A DNA stretch of 64,000 nt from the NCBI GenBank assembly GCA_014843695.1, contig CM026387.1, forward strand, positions 78,423,287 through 78,487,286, read 5' to 3'. Position 1 is the first letter of the stretch. Each line of letters opens with the position of its first letter. Shown piece after piece: positions 1 to 11,985 of the stretch. The notes beneath the pieces are model-generated. The model was given only the letters and a program-made list of their open reading frames with translations. It was not told where the DNA came from and ran no database searches. The translations under genes were made by a program, and so were the position numbers. This DNA comes from Archivesica marissinica. Lineage: Eukaryota; Mollusca; Bivalvia; Venerida; Vesicomyidae.

Positions 1-247
1 CTATCTTTAGAGAGTAAAACGATACAAGATGTATTCGTTACATTATTGTGTAACCAGATAAACCATTATAATTATACTTTTATAAAATGAAACATATCTA
101 TGGTTCTCAGAATAATTGTAATATTACTGAATAAAATGTATTTTGAGAAGTTGTGACTGAGTATTATCGGTTAGGTCCTATATCAACAATTACAGATAAA
201 TGACTATAACATGTCTTGTTATGAGAGACTTATAACAGTCTAGTACA
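1..247. other. Left-edge flank, no gene seen
   Basis: A+T-rich sequence ahead of the integrase relic. It may still be inside the Polinton, but I see no terminal inverted repeat here and no coding potential. Confidence 0.5.
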
Positions 248-1352
248 ATGAGTTGGAAAGATCACTTACGGGAGATTTATTTTAATATTCAAAGCCCAAT
301 TAGTTACGCTGGGCCGAGTAAAATATACAGATATAAAGTCGGTATACACGCAATTCGTCAATGGTTACAGAATGTTGATGCATACAGTCTTCAGCGACCA
401 CTACGCTACAAGTTCAAGAGAAGACGAGTTATATCGCACGGTCTAGATGCACTATGGGATGTTGATTTAGCCGATGTGTCCAACTTAGCCAATGAAAATG
501 ACGGAATTCGTTATTTATTCATCGCTATTGATGTACTATCTCGTTATTTGTGGGTGCTTCCTCTAAAGAATAAATTTCACGGATCTATCATAGATGGTTT
601 CAAAGAGATATTCAAATCTGGACGGAAACCTAATGAAGTGAGATCGGATCCTGGTAGTGAATGGAAGAATAAATGGGTGGGATCCTGGTAGTGAATGGAA
701 GAATAAATGGGTGACGTCCTATCTGGATAAAGAAGGAATTGGCCATGTTACGCACAACACCACGCACGCGAATTACGCTGAGAGAATCATTCGCACGCTG
801 AAGGTGCTGAAGTATATATACTTCACTCACAAACAGACATACCATTACCTAGATGTATTAGGAGATATAGTAAATAACTATATTTCGAGACCACACAGCG
901 CATTGGATGAGAAATCGCCGAAAGATGAGAATGGAGAAAATGAAGCAATAATACGGAAGCGGCTATACGTCGACGTTTTAAAATCGAAAGAAGTACAGAA
1001 AAGGAAAGTGTTGGCGAAACCGTACAAGTTTAAGATCGGTGCCATGGTGCGGATTTCCAGTAACCGATGAACATTTCAGCGAGATTATGAGCAACAATGG
1101 ACGGACGAAGTGTTTATAATACAAGGGGTTGCAGTGTATAAGATTGTGGATTATGACCGAGATCCAATAAAAGGCACTTTCTATGCTAGCGAATTACAGA
1201 CAGTAAATACAAGTAGAGATGACCTATTCAAGGTCGAGAAAGTGCTAAAACGTTGATAGAGAAACGGTATTGCAGAGTTGTATGTCAGGTGGCTTGGTTA
1301 CGGTCCGAAGTTCGATAGTTGGCTCAAGGAGAGTGACATGGAACATATATAA
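248..1352 (+). pseudogene. Polinton/Maverick integrase with chromodomain, broken
   Basis: This is a retroviral-type DDE integrase of a Polinton (Maverick) self-synthesising transposon, which joins the element's ends to host DNA. The N-terminal helical part is followed by the catalytic core: the first acidic residue is in DVDLADVSN, the second in SDPGSEWKN and the glutamate in AERIIRTLK. A GAMVRIS stretch and a C-terminal chromodomain follow (KVEKVLKR, then ELYVRWLGYGPKFDSWL). The copy is dead. A 34-bp direct duplication at 646-713 shifts the frame inside the core, and downstream, in one unbroken frame, there are stops at 1068-1070, 1254-1256 and 1257-1259 before the natural end at 1350-1352. 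The ATPase relic next door confirms the Polinton assignment. Tandem stops plus the frameshift make this a fossil. Confidence 0.88.
646..713 (+). repeat. 34-bp direct duplication inside the integrase
   Basis: Positions 646-679 and 680-713 are identical, starting ggatcctggtagtgaatgga. Because 34 is not a multiple of three, this duplication alone shifts the integrase frame. Confidence 0.95.
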
Positions 1353-1419
1353 GCAAGAACCTTGTGTGATGATAATCAGTTGACCTAAAGACATTGAGAC
1401 ATACGCATCGTAATCAACC

Positions 1420-3106
1420 ATGAAACACCAGTGTAATTTGTGTGCTAGAGACTATGCATGGGCTCATGATTTGAGAAGACACGTAATAACTAAGCATGCC
1501 GGAGCTATCTCAGTATATCAGCAGCAGCAGCAATTTAAGCAGCAGCAGGATAAGCATCAGCAATTTAAGCAGCAGCAACATCAGGATAAGCAGCAGCAAT
1601 TTAAACAGCAGGATAAGCAGCAGCAATTTAAACAGCAGCAACAGCAGGATAAGCAGCAACCATTTAAGCAGCAGCAACAGCAGGATAAGCAGCAGTAATT
1701 TAAGCAGCAGCAATTTAAGCAGCAGCAGCAGGAGGATAAGCAGCAGCAGGACATGAAGCAGCAGGACAATTTTGCTTTTCAACATCCGTTCACTTGCATC
1801 GTATCGGGGCCAACATCTTGTGGTTAGTATCATATAAATATATATTTAATTAATTATTTATTAACTGTACAATTGAATACAATGTTTATTATAACAACAT
1901 ATTTTAGTAATTTTTATGCAAAGATCTGTATAATAATTATATATTTTGTCTCTTTTTCAGGTAAAACATATTTCATGTCAGAGCTACTGGGGAAGGCAAA
2001 GGATAACATACAATCGATTTTAATTATGGATGATATGATGTCTACTGCCAGTAAGGATCATCGAATCACTGACCTGTTTACCGAAGGGAGCCACCATCGC
2101 AACTTGGAATACACCAGGGCCTATATTTCAACAAGAGCCCAACTCAGCGGAGAAACTGTCATTACTTAGTTTTATTCAAGAACCCGATAGATCAGCTCGA
2201 GGTTATGACATTAGCCCGTCAAATGTATCCCGGACAGTCGAAATATTTCATGGACAAGTTCGCGGACGCCACCAGCAAGCATTACGGGTATCTAGTTGTG
2301 GATCTGAAACCAGCAAGACGCATGCGCAGCGAAATATTGAGTACAAAAGGTTCCAAACTTCCAATCGCTGATCAGTTTGAAGGTGAACGACCAAGTGCAC
2401 AGTCGACATGTATTGAGGAATTAGAGGGTGACATAGATGAGACACACCTACGGAAAGATACTACATCAGATAATATGCCCAGTTGTGACGACTGTGGGTT
2501 GGTGTTTGAAAATAGCCACGATTTACAATGGCACGTGAAAAATTGGTGTCCCGAGTTCAATGACATGAAGCAGGGAATTTTAATGGATGAGGAATTACCC
2601 AGAAAAAGAGCGAAAATGATGGAGACAGAAACAGAGAACAACGATGTCGTGACGTCAGACCAAGAAGGTGAAGTTTATGAAGACTTGGCTAAACAGGCCA
2701 AACGGCATAATGCCGAACAATGGGACAAAAAGTGAGAACATATGTGAAAGACGGAATGTCGCATGACGAAGCAAACATCAAAGCAAATAAGAAGCTAAGA
2801 GAGGAGGACATTGGTGAATTTGTAAACAGATATGAAACGCTTATGTCGTATGTCATGGAGTTGAGAGGAGGTCGTCTTTATAACAAGATTATGGCGACAG
2901 TTGAGGATCAACTGGAACGAGATATTGGTCAGGAGCGCGCCATCAGATTTGCGTTAAGAAAATACAATCATTTCTACGTATACTATTTGGATGATGAAGA
3001 TAGCGATGCGGCCAAAAGTGAAGATGATGACGACGATGATGACGATGATGGTGATAATGACAATGAAAGTGATGATGAAATTGAAACAGACACAGATGAC
3101 TTGTAA
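1420..3106 (+). pseudogene. Polinton packaging ATPase (A32/FtsK-like) with zinc finger, broken
   Basis: This is a relic of the Polinton genome-packaging ATPase. It opens with a C2H2 finger (CNLCARDYAWAHDLRRHVITKH) and a Gln/Lys-rich tract carrying a stop at 1696-1698, then SGPTSC/GKTY, a Walker A motif. A 138-bp GT-AG intron (1823-1960) splits the Walker A glycine codon. After GKTYFMSELL the region normally lying between Walker A and B is missing. Walker B (ILIMDDMMS) and the family signature LFTEGSHHRNL follow. A frameshift near 2130-2170 leads into CHYLVLFKNP and MTLARQMYPGQSKYFMD, typical of the ATPase C-terminus. Then come a second C2H2 finger (CDDCGLVFENSHDLQWHVKNWC), a second frameshift at an A5 run near 2731, a basic helical stretch and an acidic tail ending at 3106. 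Whether the C-terminal finger part is fused to the ATPase or was a separate gene is unclear. Confidence 0.8.
1510..1760 (+). repeat. CAG-rich polyglutamine-coding tract
   Basis: Irregular cagcagcaatttaagcagc-type repeats encode Gln-rich FKQQQ/DKQQ units. The apparent long ORFs in other frames here are by-products of the repeat. Confidence 0.85.
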
Positions 3107-4514
3107 AGAGTGTGCATGTAATTAATCAAGAAATATGACATTAAAATGATATAATCACAGTCATAATGCTGACAAACGAATGAGAATGGATAGTTTGTAC
3201 ATTCGTGTATCCAAATATCGTCATGTGAAAAGTACTTATTGAATTATAGTGTATGTAAATTGATTAAATATTACAATATTGTGTGACGTAAATAATTATA
3301 ATATATTATAATTTACTGTGGTACAATTTTACTTTTGTATAATATGTGTACATAATGGCGATATGTATGATCATTATGCAAGTGTCTTGAATAAATGTGT
3401 TGTACTACATACTGCTCTTTTATACTTCATGAAATTGAGTTGTATGCATTTGGTCTTTAATTTTGCAGAATGCAAATCGTAACTACCACATGACTAGTTA
3501 AAGTAAAAGGAATGTCTATGATCTTGTTCTGTAGTGTTTGTTCACAAAATCGTAACAGTGAAAGAAATTTGAAAGTCGAATAAAGATTGAATAAAATATT
3601 GCAGCTTAAAGATATTACAAATGGCGTATGGTAGAGGTAGCCATTAGTGAATATATGACGTCAATTACCCACTAATACTAAATGTGTATTATAAAATGGA
3701 ATGTCCTCGTACACATCTTTGTATATAATTTCAGTTTTACCAGGTAGCATTATTGCTTTAAGCATTTTCATTTCAAAATAGTTCATACATTACTTTTGAA
3801 TCGGTACACGTGACCAAAACAATCATCGAAAACGAAACAATTTCCCTGACCTATAGTCTGTTTCAAATCAATCATAATACAATTAAATAAACAATTGAAT
3901 GAAACAAAACAAAATAATAGAATTTCCCGCTCTTTTTTCTATTTTCCCATCTCCAAACTTGACTCTTCTCTCTCATATGCTCTTTATTATTTATTTATCA
4001 ATCCGTGTCACAACTTCTGTTAATTAATTACATGTATACTCATATGTCATGTAAATGATCTGAGTTAATAAAGAATAATTGAATTGAATTGAATTGGTAA
4101 TTAAAAAACTGATATTGAATAATAAGGGGCGTGGACAATTTAGAGTTCATACACATATTAGTATAATCTGTAAATAAAACTCTCTAACGGTTTATTGACC
4201 GATTTAGATCATTATTTTAGCTTTGTGTTTGCCTAAATTAGATCTAGAAAACAAGATCATGTTTTATCAGCCATTTCTTACCAGTTGGTAAAGAACAAAC
4301 AACTTAGATAAATATTAAATACATTTATTAAACCATATACGTATTAAAATGCATATATTTTCATCAACAACATATAACATCAAGATATTCACAATGCTTA
4401 CGCCAATTACATATGCTACAGAAGCATATATACTGAAGCAATGATGCTGACCTTCTAACACAAAATATTCTAATCGTATCAAGTGTTAACAATAAACAGA
4501 TACGAAATGGTTCA
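3107..4514. other. Non-coding gap between convergent Polinton genes
   Basis: A+T-rich with no coding sequence recognised. A short ttgaa-type repeat at about 4077-4096 (gaattgaattgaattgg) looks like a retroposon 3' tail, but no body is recognisable. No capsid, protease or penton-like Polinton gene was seen. Confidence 0.5.
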
Positions 4515-7325
4515 TTACTCAGATATTTTGTGATGACCGTATGCAAAGCTGTCTATACCAGTAAGGTATCGTTTATCATCATAGGGAGAGAGATACGTTT
4601 TGTTTGTTGTGATACTATAGAGCTGGTGGTTGAAACTGCGGATCACATTCATGGAGTGTCTTAACGAGCATTGTTTTTCCAAGCATTCAACATAGAATTG
4701 GTGGCGAATTTGCTTGTCAACAACACTCTTCTTGCCATGCTCATCTGTGTCAGTCTCCATGTACCCGTACTGCAAACTGTACATGTTGGGTTTTAGACCA
4801 ACAAATTGTTCAATTATTCGTCCACCACACTCGTCTTTGAATTTTCCCAGAACTTTGCAGTTTTTATTACTGTATAAATGGTTGTTCTTTTCAAAATTGC
4901 TTGTGTCAAACATATCCTGATTTTTAAGCATGTCTCTGTACCAGTTTTCGGTTTCAATTTCGTAACAGAGAGAATCTGTATCTGTGAAAAGGAGTTATGC
5001 TGTTTGTTCATACAGCAGCTTAATAAAGTCGTAATGAAATTGGTACATGAACACCTTCGAAATGTCTAGTATGCAAAATCCAGCGTACATGGGACGGTTC
5101 AAGACAATATTCGTTTTCTTCATGTGTACAGCAACCAAGTCTTTATTGAACATTTTAAAAGATTGAAAACTTGGTTTGGCACACACCCTGCGGAGGCGTT
5201 TTGGAGTGTTCACGAGTTCCACATGAACGCGTTTTCTCATATTCTCAATCGTTTTTCCAAATGTGCTATTGTTTAGCAATTTGAACAAATCCTTTTCAAA
5301 ACATGGTTTGGCCATCCTCCTCTTTTCTGTATTAAATTCTATGTACGGTCTTAACCAATCAGATTGAGTAAAGCCGATGACTCTATGAACTTCTTTTAGT
5401 ATAAGACCTTTTGATAAGTAATACTTTAAATTACGATAATGCAACACGTAATTTCGCTTGGGTTCCAAGGGTGGTACAAGCTTTTTTGACGATTTACATT
5501 TGATACCTAAAGTTTTCTTAAGTTCCTTGCTATGATCTGAAAGCATGTCCTCATTTATTGTGAGAGACTCTGATGCCAGGGGATAATCATTGTGCTCATC
5601 ATGCAAATGCGAGGGATAGTCCAACTCTACTTCCAAAACATAATATCCTATTTGGGCATCATCTGCTACATTAGAAATGTCTAATTGTAATATTTCACTT
5701 TCATTCAACCAATAAAAGTGTTTCTCTGGCAAAGATTCATTCATGCTGGTCCCATATAGATTGTTACAATCTAAGTATGTCAACCATTTACTCGGCTTTG
5801 TTGCATCGTAATTGGGTGCCTCTGGATTATTGGCTTGGGAAAACTTCTTGGAAATCATAGAGATACCTCCACGAACTCCCCGTTCAAACATATTCACCAT
5901 GTCAATATCATCCAGAAGTTGAAGTCGGGCACCTGTCATTTTTAACATGGCTTCCCAACTAAAGCCCGGTAGTGAATAATAATGCATAGGGTCTAATTTG
6001 TAATAGTTCAAACAGACATCTCTGAAGTTTTCAAAGACATCTACCAACAGCAGTACATCAGTTTTAAGATACAAGTCGTGATACTCCCCAAAATTCGTCA
6101 TGCCAAACGTTTTCCATACCATTTGTGCGTGCTTATAATCATCATCAGATAAAGCACCTTCAGTCAGTTTATTGTAGAACTGTTCCTGCGAAGGAAGCGA
6201 CCTGTCTTCAAACTGATCAGGAGATGTCACGTAATCGTAACAGTACACCCCCTTGCGGAGCAGAAGCTCTTGTTTTTCTTTGTCAGGGAAATGGTTGGCC
6301 ATATATGGAAACTTGTTTATTCGATCTGTTGCAAGATTAGACACCAATGTGTCCAAAGACCCATTTAAAAATTGTAGACTGTCAATAATACGAATGTTTC
6401 CCAAACTGAGAGATAAATACTTCTCCATGTTGTTAGGGATACATGAAATGGGTTTGTTTTTATATTTACCAGCTGATTCCATCAACAGATGCATATCGTA
6501 ACCGCGTAAATTATGAAATATAACAGGGTAAAACTTTGACACATGTGATCGTTTCCCTTGCCTAAACTGAAATTGCAAGTTGCAATGATTATGGCTTGCC
6601 CCCCTGTGGTTTCCGCTCAAGTGGTCATAGTCTCTCACCCTGTCTGCTCCCAACTCTTTTTCACAAATGTGACATGTTTTGGTTTCATGAAATGCATTCT
6701 CTTCCTGTGATGAAAGTTGCATGGGCTTGACTAGACTTAAAGTGTCGCATATATTCCCCCCCTCTTTAAATAGGCACTCAAAAATGTATCGATCACATTC
6801 AACCCCCTATAAACTTGTACAGGTTTTGATAGTTCATTCTTGGTACATTTGACAATGTAAGAAAATCCACAAAGCTCATGTCTTTGGTAGGGGGTGGTAG
6901 AAGACTTGAATCGGCTTGACAAAACTTTCAAAGTCGGCATAAATAACAAATGGAACTCTTAACTGATTGTGAATGTGATTGAAATGGACCCATTGTTGCT
7001 CTGGTGGAACATTTTCAGTATGCTGCTTCATGTGGCGCCGACGGTTGTCAGTGCGATTAAACTGCTGGTGACAATATGAGCAACTGTTAAAGTGTGATGA
7101 ATATCCATGCATTGATCTAATATGGCGCAGTACATTTGACTTTGTTTTAAACTGCCTTCCACAGTAATCGCAAGTAAAATGTATGCCTCTTGAAATTTCG
7201 TCAGCCATTAACTGTAATCTGCGTAAACTCAACTCTGTGTCATTTTGGTGGGTAATTCCGTGTCTTGATGCCCACTGGTCCAACTCAGTAACAGTCTGTA
7301 TATTGTACATGTGTTGCATGTCCAT
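4515..7325 (-). pseudogene. Polinton protein-primed family B DNA polymerase, broken
   Basis: This is the replication polymerase of the Polinton, read from 7325 down to 4515. Two C2H2 fingers come first (CDYCGRQFKTKSNVLRH, CSYCHQQFNRTDNRRRH). Exonuclease motif I is YADFES, and an HNH/endonuclease-VII-like zinc segment follows (CHICEKEL, then RDYDHLSGNHRG). Exo II is FHNLRGYDMHLL, and exo III is in YLKTDVLLLVDVF. Polymerase motif A is LDCNNLYG, motif B is KLLNNSTFGKTIENM and motif C is a DTDS near 4980. The thumb part (GLKPNMYSLQYG) precedes the stop near 4515. Frameshifts near 6900, 6730 and 4930-5000 break it. The 575-residue central part (4995-6722) is still open, so decay is moderate. It is convergent with the integrase and ATPase relics and belongs to the same element. 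Confidence 0.9.
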
Positions 7326-8066
7326 CTATGAAAATAATGAGGTACCATAATAGCCAAAAAAAGACAAAAAGAAAGGTAGTCCCTATTACTTACACCATTA
7401 TAATAACGTGCGATTTATAAAGTCTTGTGCATAAAATCAATACTTTTCAGCATTTATTTTGAAGGTCAAAAACAAGTTCATGGTTTACTTGATTAAAATA
7501 CATACTTGTTTCAAAAAGCAGTTACTTATCATATTGATAGTATTCTGTTCAGTAATTGAAATACCCGTATTTTAAATATGACAGGGTGTAAGTTATGCGA
7601 ACTTATTAAGATAACTTTACACGGTTGCAAGACATCTGTCACGTATAATATATAAAGATTTATAAACATACCTTCACTGTAGTCTATACAAATAGTAACG
7701 TCTGATCTAATTGTTACAAAAGTATCATGGAGTACACTATTAATAGTTAGAATGTATCGATGTTAAATGCTCGGCTGTCATCAGGAGAATGTTTTTTAAA
7801 CCTGGCGCGCAATGATATAATTATTAGTATATTTGTATATTGCGCATGCTCCATAAATAATATACCATCCAATTGTAACCGGATACTAACACCATGACCT
7901 TATTTTGGAATTCCAATGTAAATCAGTTTCATCATTCTTTAAATAAATGTAACGTGTCTGAACACACAAGCCGATGATGTATGTAATCTACCCGTTTCTA
8001 TCTTTACCTAGTTAAACGCTAGGTAGAATTTGATAGCGTCTGTTTACAAACTCGATGTTTTTGTTT
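7326..8066. other. No gene seen
   Basis: A+T-rich sequence beyond the polymerase 5' end. It may hold the right end of the Polinton, but no inverted partner of the left flank is evident by eye. Confidence 0.45.
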
Positions 8067-8990
8067 AATCATATTTTATTGAATTTATCATAAATGTACA
8101 GTAGCAGCAATACATAATACAACATTAAGTAATAACAAGTACAAAGCATGATAAAACAAAAGGGTTGGACTACACGTTTTTCCAACATTAGTTAAACGGC
8201 CCGTCCCTAACGTCAGAATAATGTTTGATTAAACTAAATGACGGTTTTTTATTGAAAATAATTACAAGATGATTTTAAAAAAAATCCTGGTTTGAAAAAA
8301 ATAATTGAAGCAAAAATAAATAAAATAACTTAAGACTTCATCCCCCAAACCCACCCGCTGCTACCCCATGCCACCGAAGATAATTCAGTATATGAGCCTC
8401 TCTCGATAAGTATTTTATTGTACAATATGTGATATATAGGTGGGCGTATTGTAAATTATGAGAAGCGATGTGTGTTTTTAATGTATGATTGTACTTCTAG
8501 AAATAGTGTTTTATTATCATCATTGGATAGCGATTCTATTCCATGAAGTAGTTTATGAGTACTGAGAGGATGAAACCTACGAGTATTGACAAATAACAAG
8601 TGTTGTGCATTAATATAGTGACTGCATTTAAAGAAGAAATGTTCTGCATTTTCAATGCCATGTTCGCATGAGAATTCGGGATAGTCTCGTAAATGGTTGA
8701 AGAAAAGATCAATATTTAAGTTGCTACAGCGATTTCTAATTCGAGTTTGTATTACTGAGTAAACCCGTTCACCAGTTAAGTAGAACGATGGGACTATGGG
8801 AGATTAAATTTCTTTTTAAGTTTGTTTTTAAAGGTTGTCAGTGTATTTACGTTGCGTGTTGATAGGTCGAGTGTATTCCATAAACTTATAACTGACTCGA
8901 TAAATGAATAAACTGGTTAATATTACTACCACTATATGAATGCGTTGAATATACAGTTAACATATTTCTTCTGCTCACAATAAGTTATCT
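8067..8990 (-). mobile_element. 5'-truncated LINE, 3' end
   Basis: An open stretch on the - strand from about 8780 to 8455 reads TGERVYSVIQTRIRNRCSN and continues with a Cys-His motif, CEHGIENAEHFFFKC. This is the zinc-knuckle-like C-terminus found after the RT of many CR1/Jockey-type LINEs. Upstream, after one frameshift, the typical SFIESVISLWNTLD segment is readable near 8900. The sequence from 8454 to 8067 would be its 3' UTR. Everything 5' of about 8990 is missing, which is usual for truncated LINE insertions. Confidence 0.72.
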
Positions 8991-9284
8991 GATACAATGA
9001 ATTAAACTAGTGTAATACATTATTATACATTTCTCATCGATTTAAATTTAAACTGTTACAGTTCTTAAGGTTTGTTCGTTAAAAATATAGCTAATAATAA
9101 CTCTGGATTTTCCGATCTAAAAATAAATGTATTATTTGGATTTTCCATATATTTGTTTAAAAATAGACTCATAATTATGGACACACATTCTAAAAATAGA
9201 TTGGATCCTCATGAGGAGCTTATATAGAATATATAGTGTGCTCTTGGGGCAGAACTGTCATTTCCTATTCATCATATATGTGAT

Positions 9285-9400
9285 CATTCGTGTTGGAGGC
9301 AACCGGAGTCTCGCTCTGGCGACAACCGTGCCATCTCGCATATTTCCCGGTCCGACATCGAACCCGGGTTGCATTGGTGAGAAGCGACCGTGCTAACCAT
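9285..9400 (-). mobile_element. SINE-like fragment
   Basis: This shares the cgaacccgggttgcattggt box and the catatttcccggtccga core with the element at 31340-31556. The - strand carries a B-box-like gggttcga. It is a partial copy. Confidence 0.5.
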
Positions 9401-9448
9401 CAGTGCATTGGTAATATGTATGTGCATATGTTATATAATTATATTCCA

Positions 9449-9702
9449 GGAATGAATCGCTTGTTAATAGTATCCATCAGGGTATGAACTGTATTGAAGG
9501 TGTTTAGTGTGTGTTGAGGCTGAAGGCTCCACGCTACCTGTAAGCACTCCCAATGTAGTTCATACCCCGACGGAAACTATTAACCCGCGATTGACTTAAG
9601 GAATGAATCGCGTGTTAATAGTTTCCATTGGAGTATGAACTACATTGAGTGTGTTTTAAAGTGTGTGGAGATAAATGGAAACTATTAGCATGCGATTCAT
9701 TA
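9449..9702. mobile_element. Fold-back element, one and a half inverted units
   Basis: The arm ggaatgaatcgcttgttaat at 9449 is inverted as attaacccgcgattgactta ending at 9600. A second ggaatgaatcgcgtgttaat starts at 9600 and is inverted again ending near 9702. The internal tatgaactacattga segment is also inverted. It is a non-autonomous MITE/fold-back element with no coding capacity. Confidence 0.65.
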
Positions 9703-10751
9703 ATTATAGTTATATTAATTATTCTTTTCAATGAGACAAAGAAAACAAATCACACTTTCCAATTAAAGGTATTTAGTCCAAATGTGCGACTTATCGTGTG
9801 GTGGGGATCTGATAATTACATCATTGGAACAGCGTAGACAGTAAGACACGAACTTGTATACAATCAAGGTACATACGTTCATGGAAGGATCTGCAATACC
9901 GATGTAGATATTACTTAATAATATATTTACATGAGACGATTCTAAATACCATAGTACCATTCAATTAAATATTTAACTTGAATCAGTTATATCGTCTATG
10001 TATAAAATGAGATATGATATTATAATACAGGTGTTTGTTTCAACATGCACGCTGAATATAAGAATGTATCCCTTTGATGAACAAACATGCGACATTGAAT
10101 TTACATCATGGCGCTACAGTACATTTCATGTAAGTCAAACATGTTGAAATTTTCCAAAACGACTGGCGTTCATTTATTTGCTTGTTTTGGGGTTTAAAGT
10201 CGCCCCGACAGCTTAGGTTATATGGCGAATCTAAGGTTGGTATTGGTGGAGGAAGACTCCGGATGCACATTCGAGCAGTATTTCAGACACGGACGGGTAC
10301 CCGGGTAGAACCACCGACCTTCCGATAACCAGCTTGATAGCTGTCTCACATGAAATAATTCCGACACCCCAGTGGCATTCGAACCGACATCGATGATGTG
10401 CAAGTGATTTGAAGTTAATGACCTCACCGGAACGGAGGCCACATAGGGACGTTCAATATGCCATGTAGCTTTAGCCAGAACTTGAGAAAGCATCGTTTTC
10501 AATATCATAGGTTCGTACAATTCTTTTGAAACATACTAAGCTCTCTACTCTATAGGCTGTTTAGAAATGTGTTTGTCGCAGTGTGTTCTTTGAACACCTG
10601 AACGAATATAGAAAGGCGAACAATCACATATAATAATCATGTTACATTACAAAATCATTCTTTGTGATTGACATTTCATCACAAATTCCTCCACGATATG
10701 ACGTTCTATATAGAATCGACGTTCTCTACCAATTATACCAAACAATTTCCA

Positions 10752-11312
10752 TCCAAGTCGGTTAACTAGCGAGCACATCCAAGTCGGTTACCGAGCTAGT
10801 ACATCCAAGTCGCGGTTACCGAGCGTGTCCATCTATGTCGTGGTTACTGAGTGAGTCCATCAATGTCGTTGTTACTGAGTGAGTCCATCCAAGTCGCGGT
10901 TACCGAGTGAGTCCATCCAAGTCGCGGTTACCGAGTGATTCCTTCCAAGTCGCGGTTACCGAGCGAGTCCATCCAAGTCGCGGTTACTGAGCGAGTCCAT
11001 CTATGTCGTGGTTACTGAGTGAGTCCATCTATGTCGTGGTTACTGAGCGAGTCCATCTATGTCGTGGTTACTGAGTGAGTCCATCTATGTCGCGGTTACC
11101 GAGCAAGTGCATCTAAGTCGTGGTTATCGCGCGAGTCCGTACAAGTCGTGGTTACCGAGCGAGTCCATCTAAGTCGCGGCTACCGAGCGAGTCCGTACAA
11201 GTCGCGGTTACCGAGCGAGTCCATCTAAGTCGCGATTACCGAGCGAGTCCATCTAAGTCGCGGTTACCGAGTGAGTCCATCTAAGTCGGGGTTACCGAGC
11301 CAGTCATTTCCA
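10752..11312. repeat. 28-bp tandem array, about 20 copies
   Basis: Units read gagcgagtccatctaagtcg plus cggttacc, with scattered c/t changes. The array lies in the intron between the two receptor exons. Confidence 0.93.
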
Positions 11313-11512
11313 AGTGGGAACAAATTCAATTCTCACAATATTAGTTTAATCTTGCTAGAGGCCGCGTTCCTGTTGTAATCCATCGTCATGAGGGAGAGAA
11401 ACTATGCCTTAGTGCTCAACTCCATTAAACAGCCTACCTGTATTAATTAGTCAGTTATGCATTTTTCCTCTATTAAGCAGCCACCTGTGTTAAGCAGCCA
11501 CCTTCTGTGATT

Positions 11513-11985
11513 CCCTTGGCTGGCTTATGCGTTTTAAATGTCCACCGTTGTTGTGGGACGATCACAACTAGTAGAATAGACATTTCCCTTGGCTGGCTTG
11601 TGTGGATTTAAATGTCCACCGTGGTTGTGGGACGATCACAACTAGTAGTATAAACATTTCACTCTTGGCTGGCGTATGTGGATTTAAATGTCCACCGTGG
11701 TTGTCGGACGATCGCAACTAGTAGTTATAAGCATTTCCTTGACTAGTCAGGTTTATGTGGATTTAAATTCCACCGTGGTTGTCGGACGATCGCAACTCAC
11801 AACTAGTAGTATAAACATTTCCTTGGCTGGCTTATGTAGAATTAAATGTCCACCGTGGTTGTGGGACGACCGCAACTCACAACTAGTAATATACACAGTT
11901 CCATTGGCTGGCTTATGTGGATTTAAATGTCCACCGTGGTTGTGGGGTTTTGGGGCGATCGCTACTCACAACTAGTAGTTATAAA
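11513..11985. repeat. About 73-85 bp tandem array, six copies
   Basis: Each unit contains ccttggctggcttatgtgg, atttaaatgtccaccgtggt and cacaactagtagtataaac. Copies vary in length. It is a second array in the same receptor intron. Confidence 0.88.

Noticed and set aside
1510..1833. Leu-rich - strand frame opposite the CAG tract
   Set aside because: It is the complement of the polyglutamine tract.
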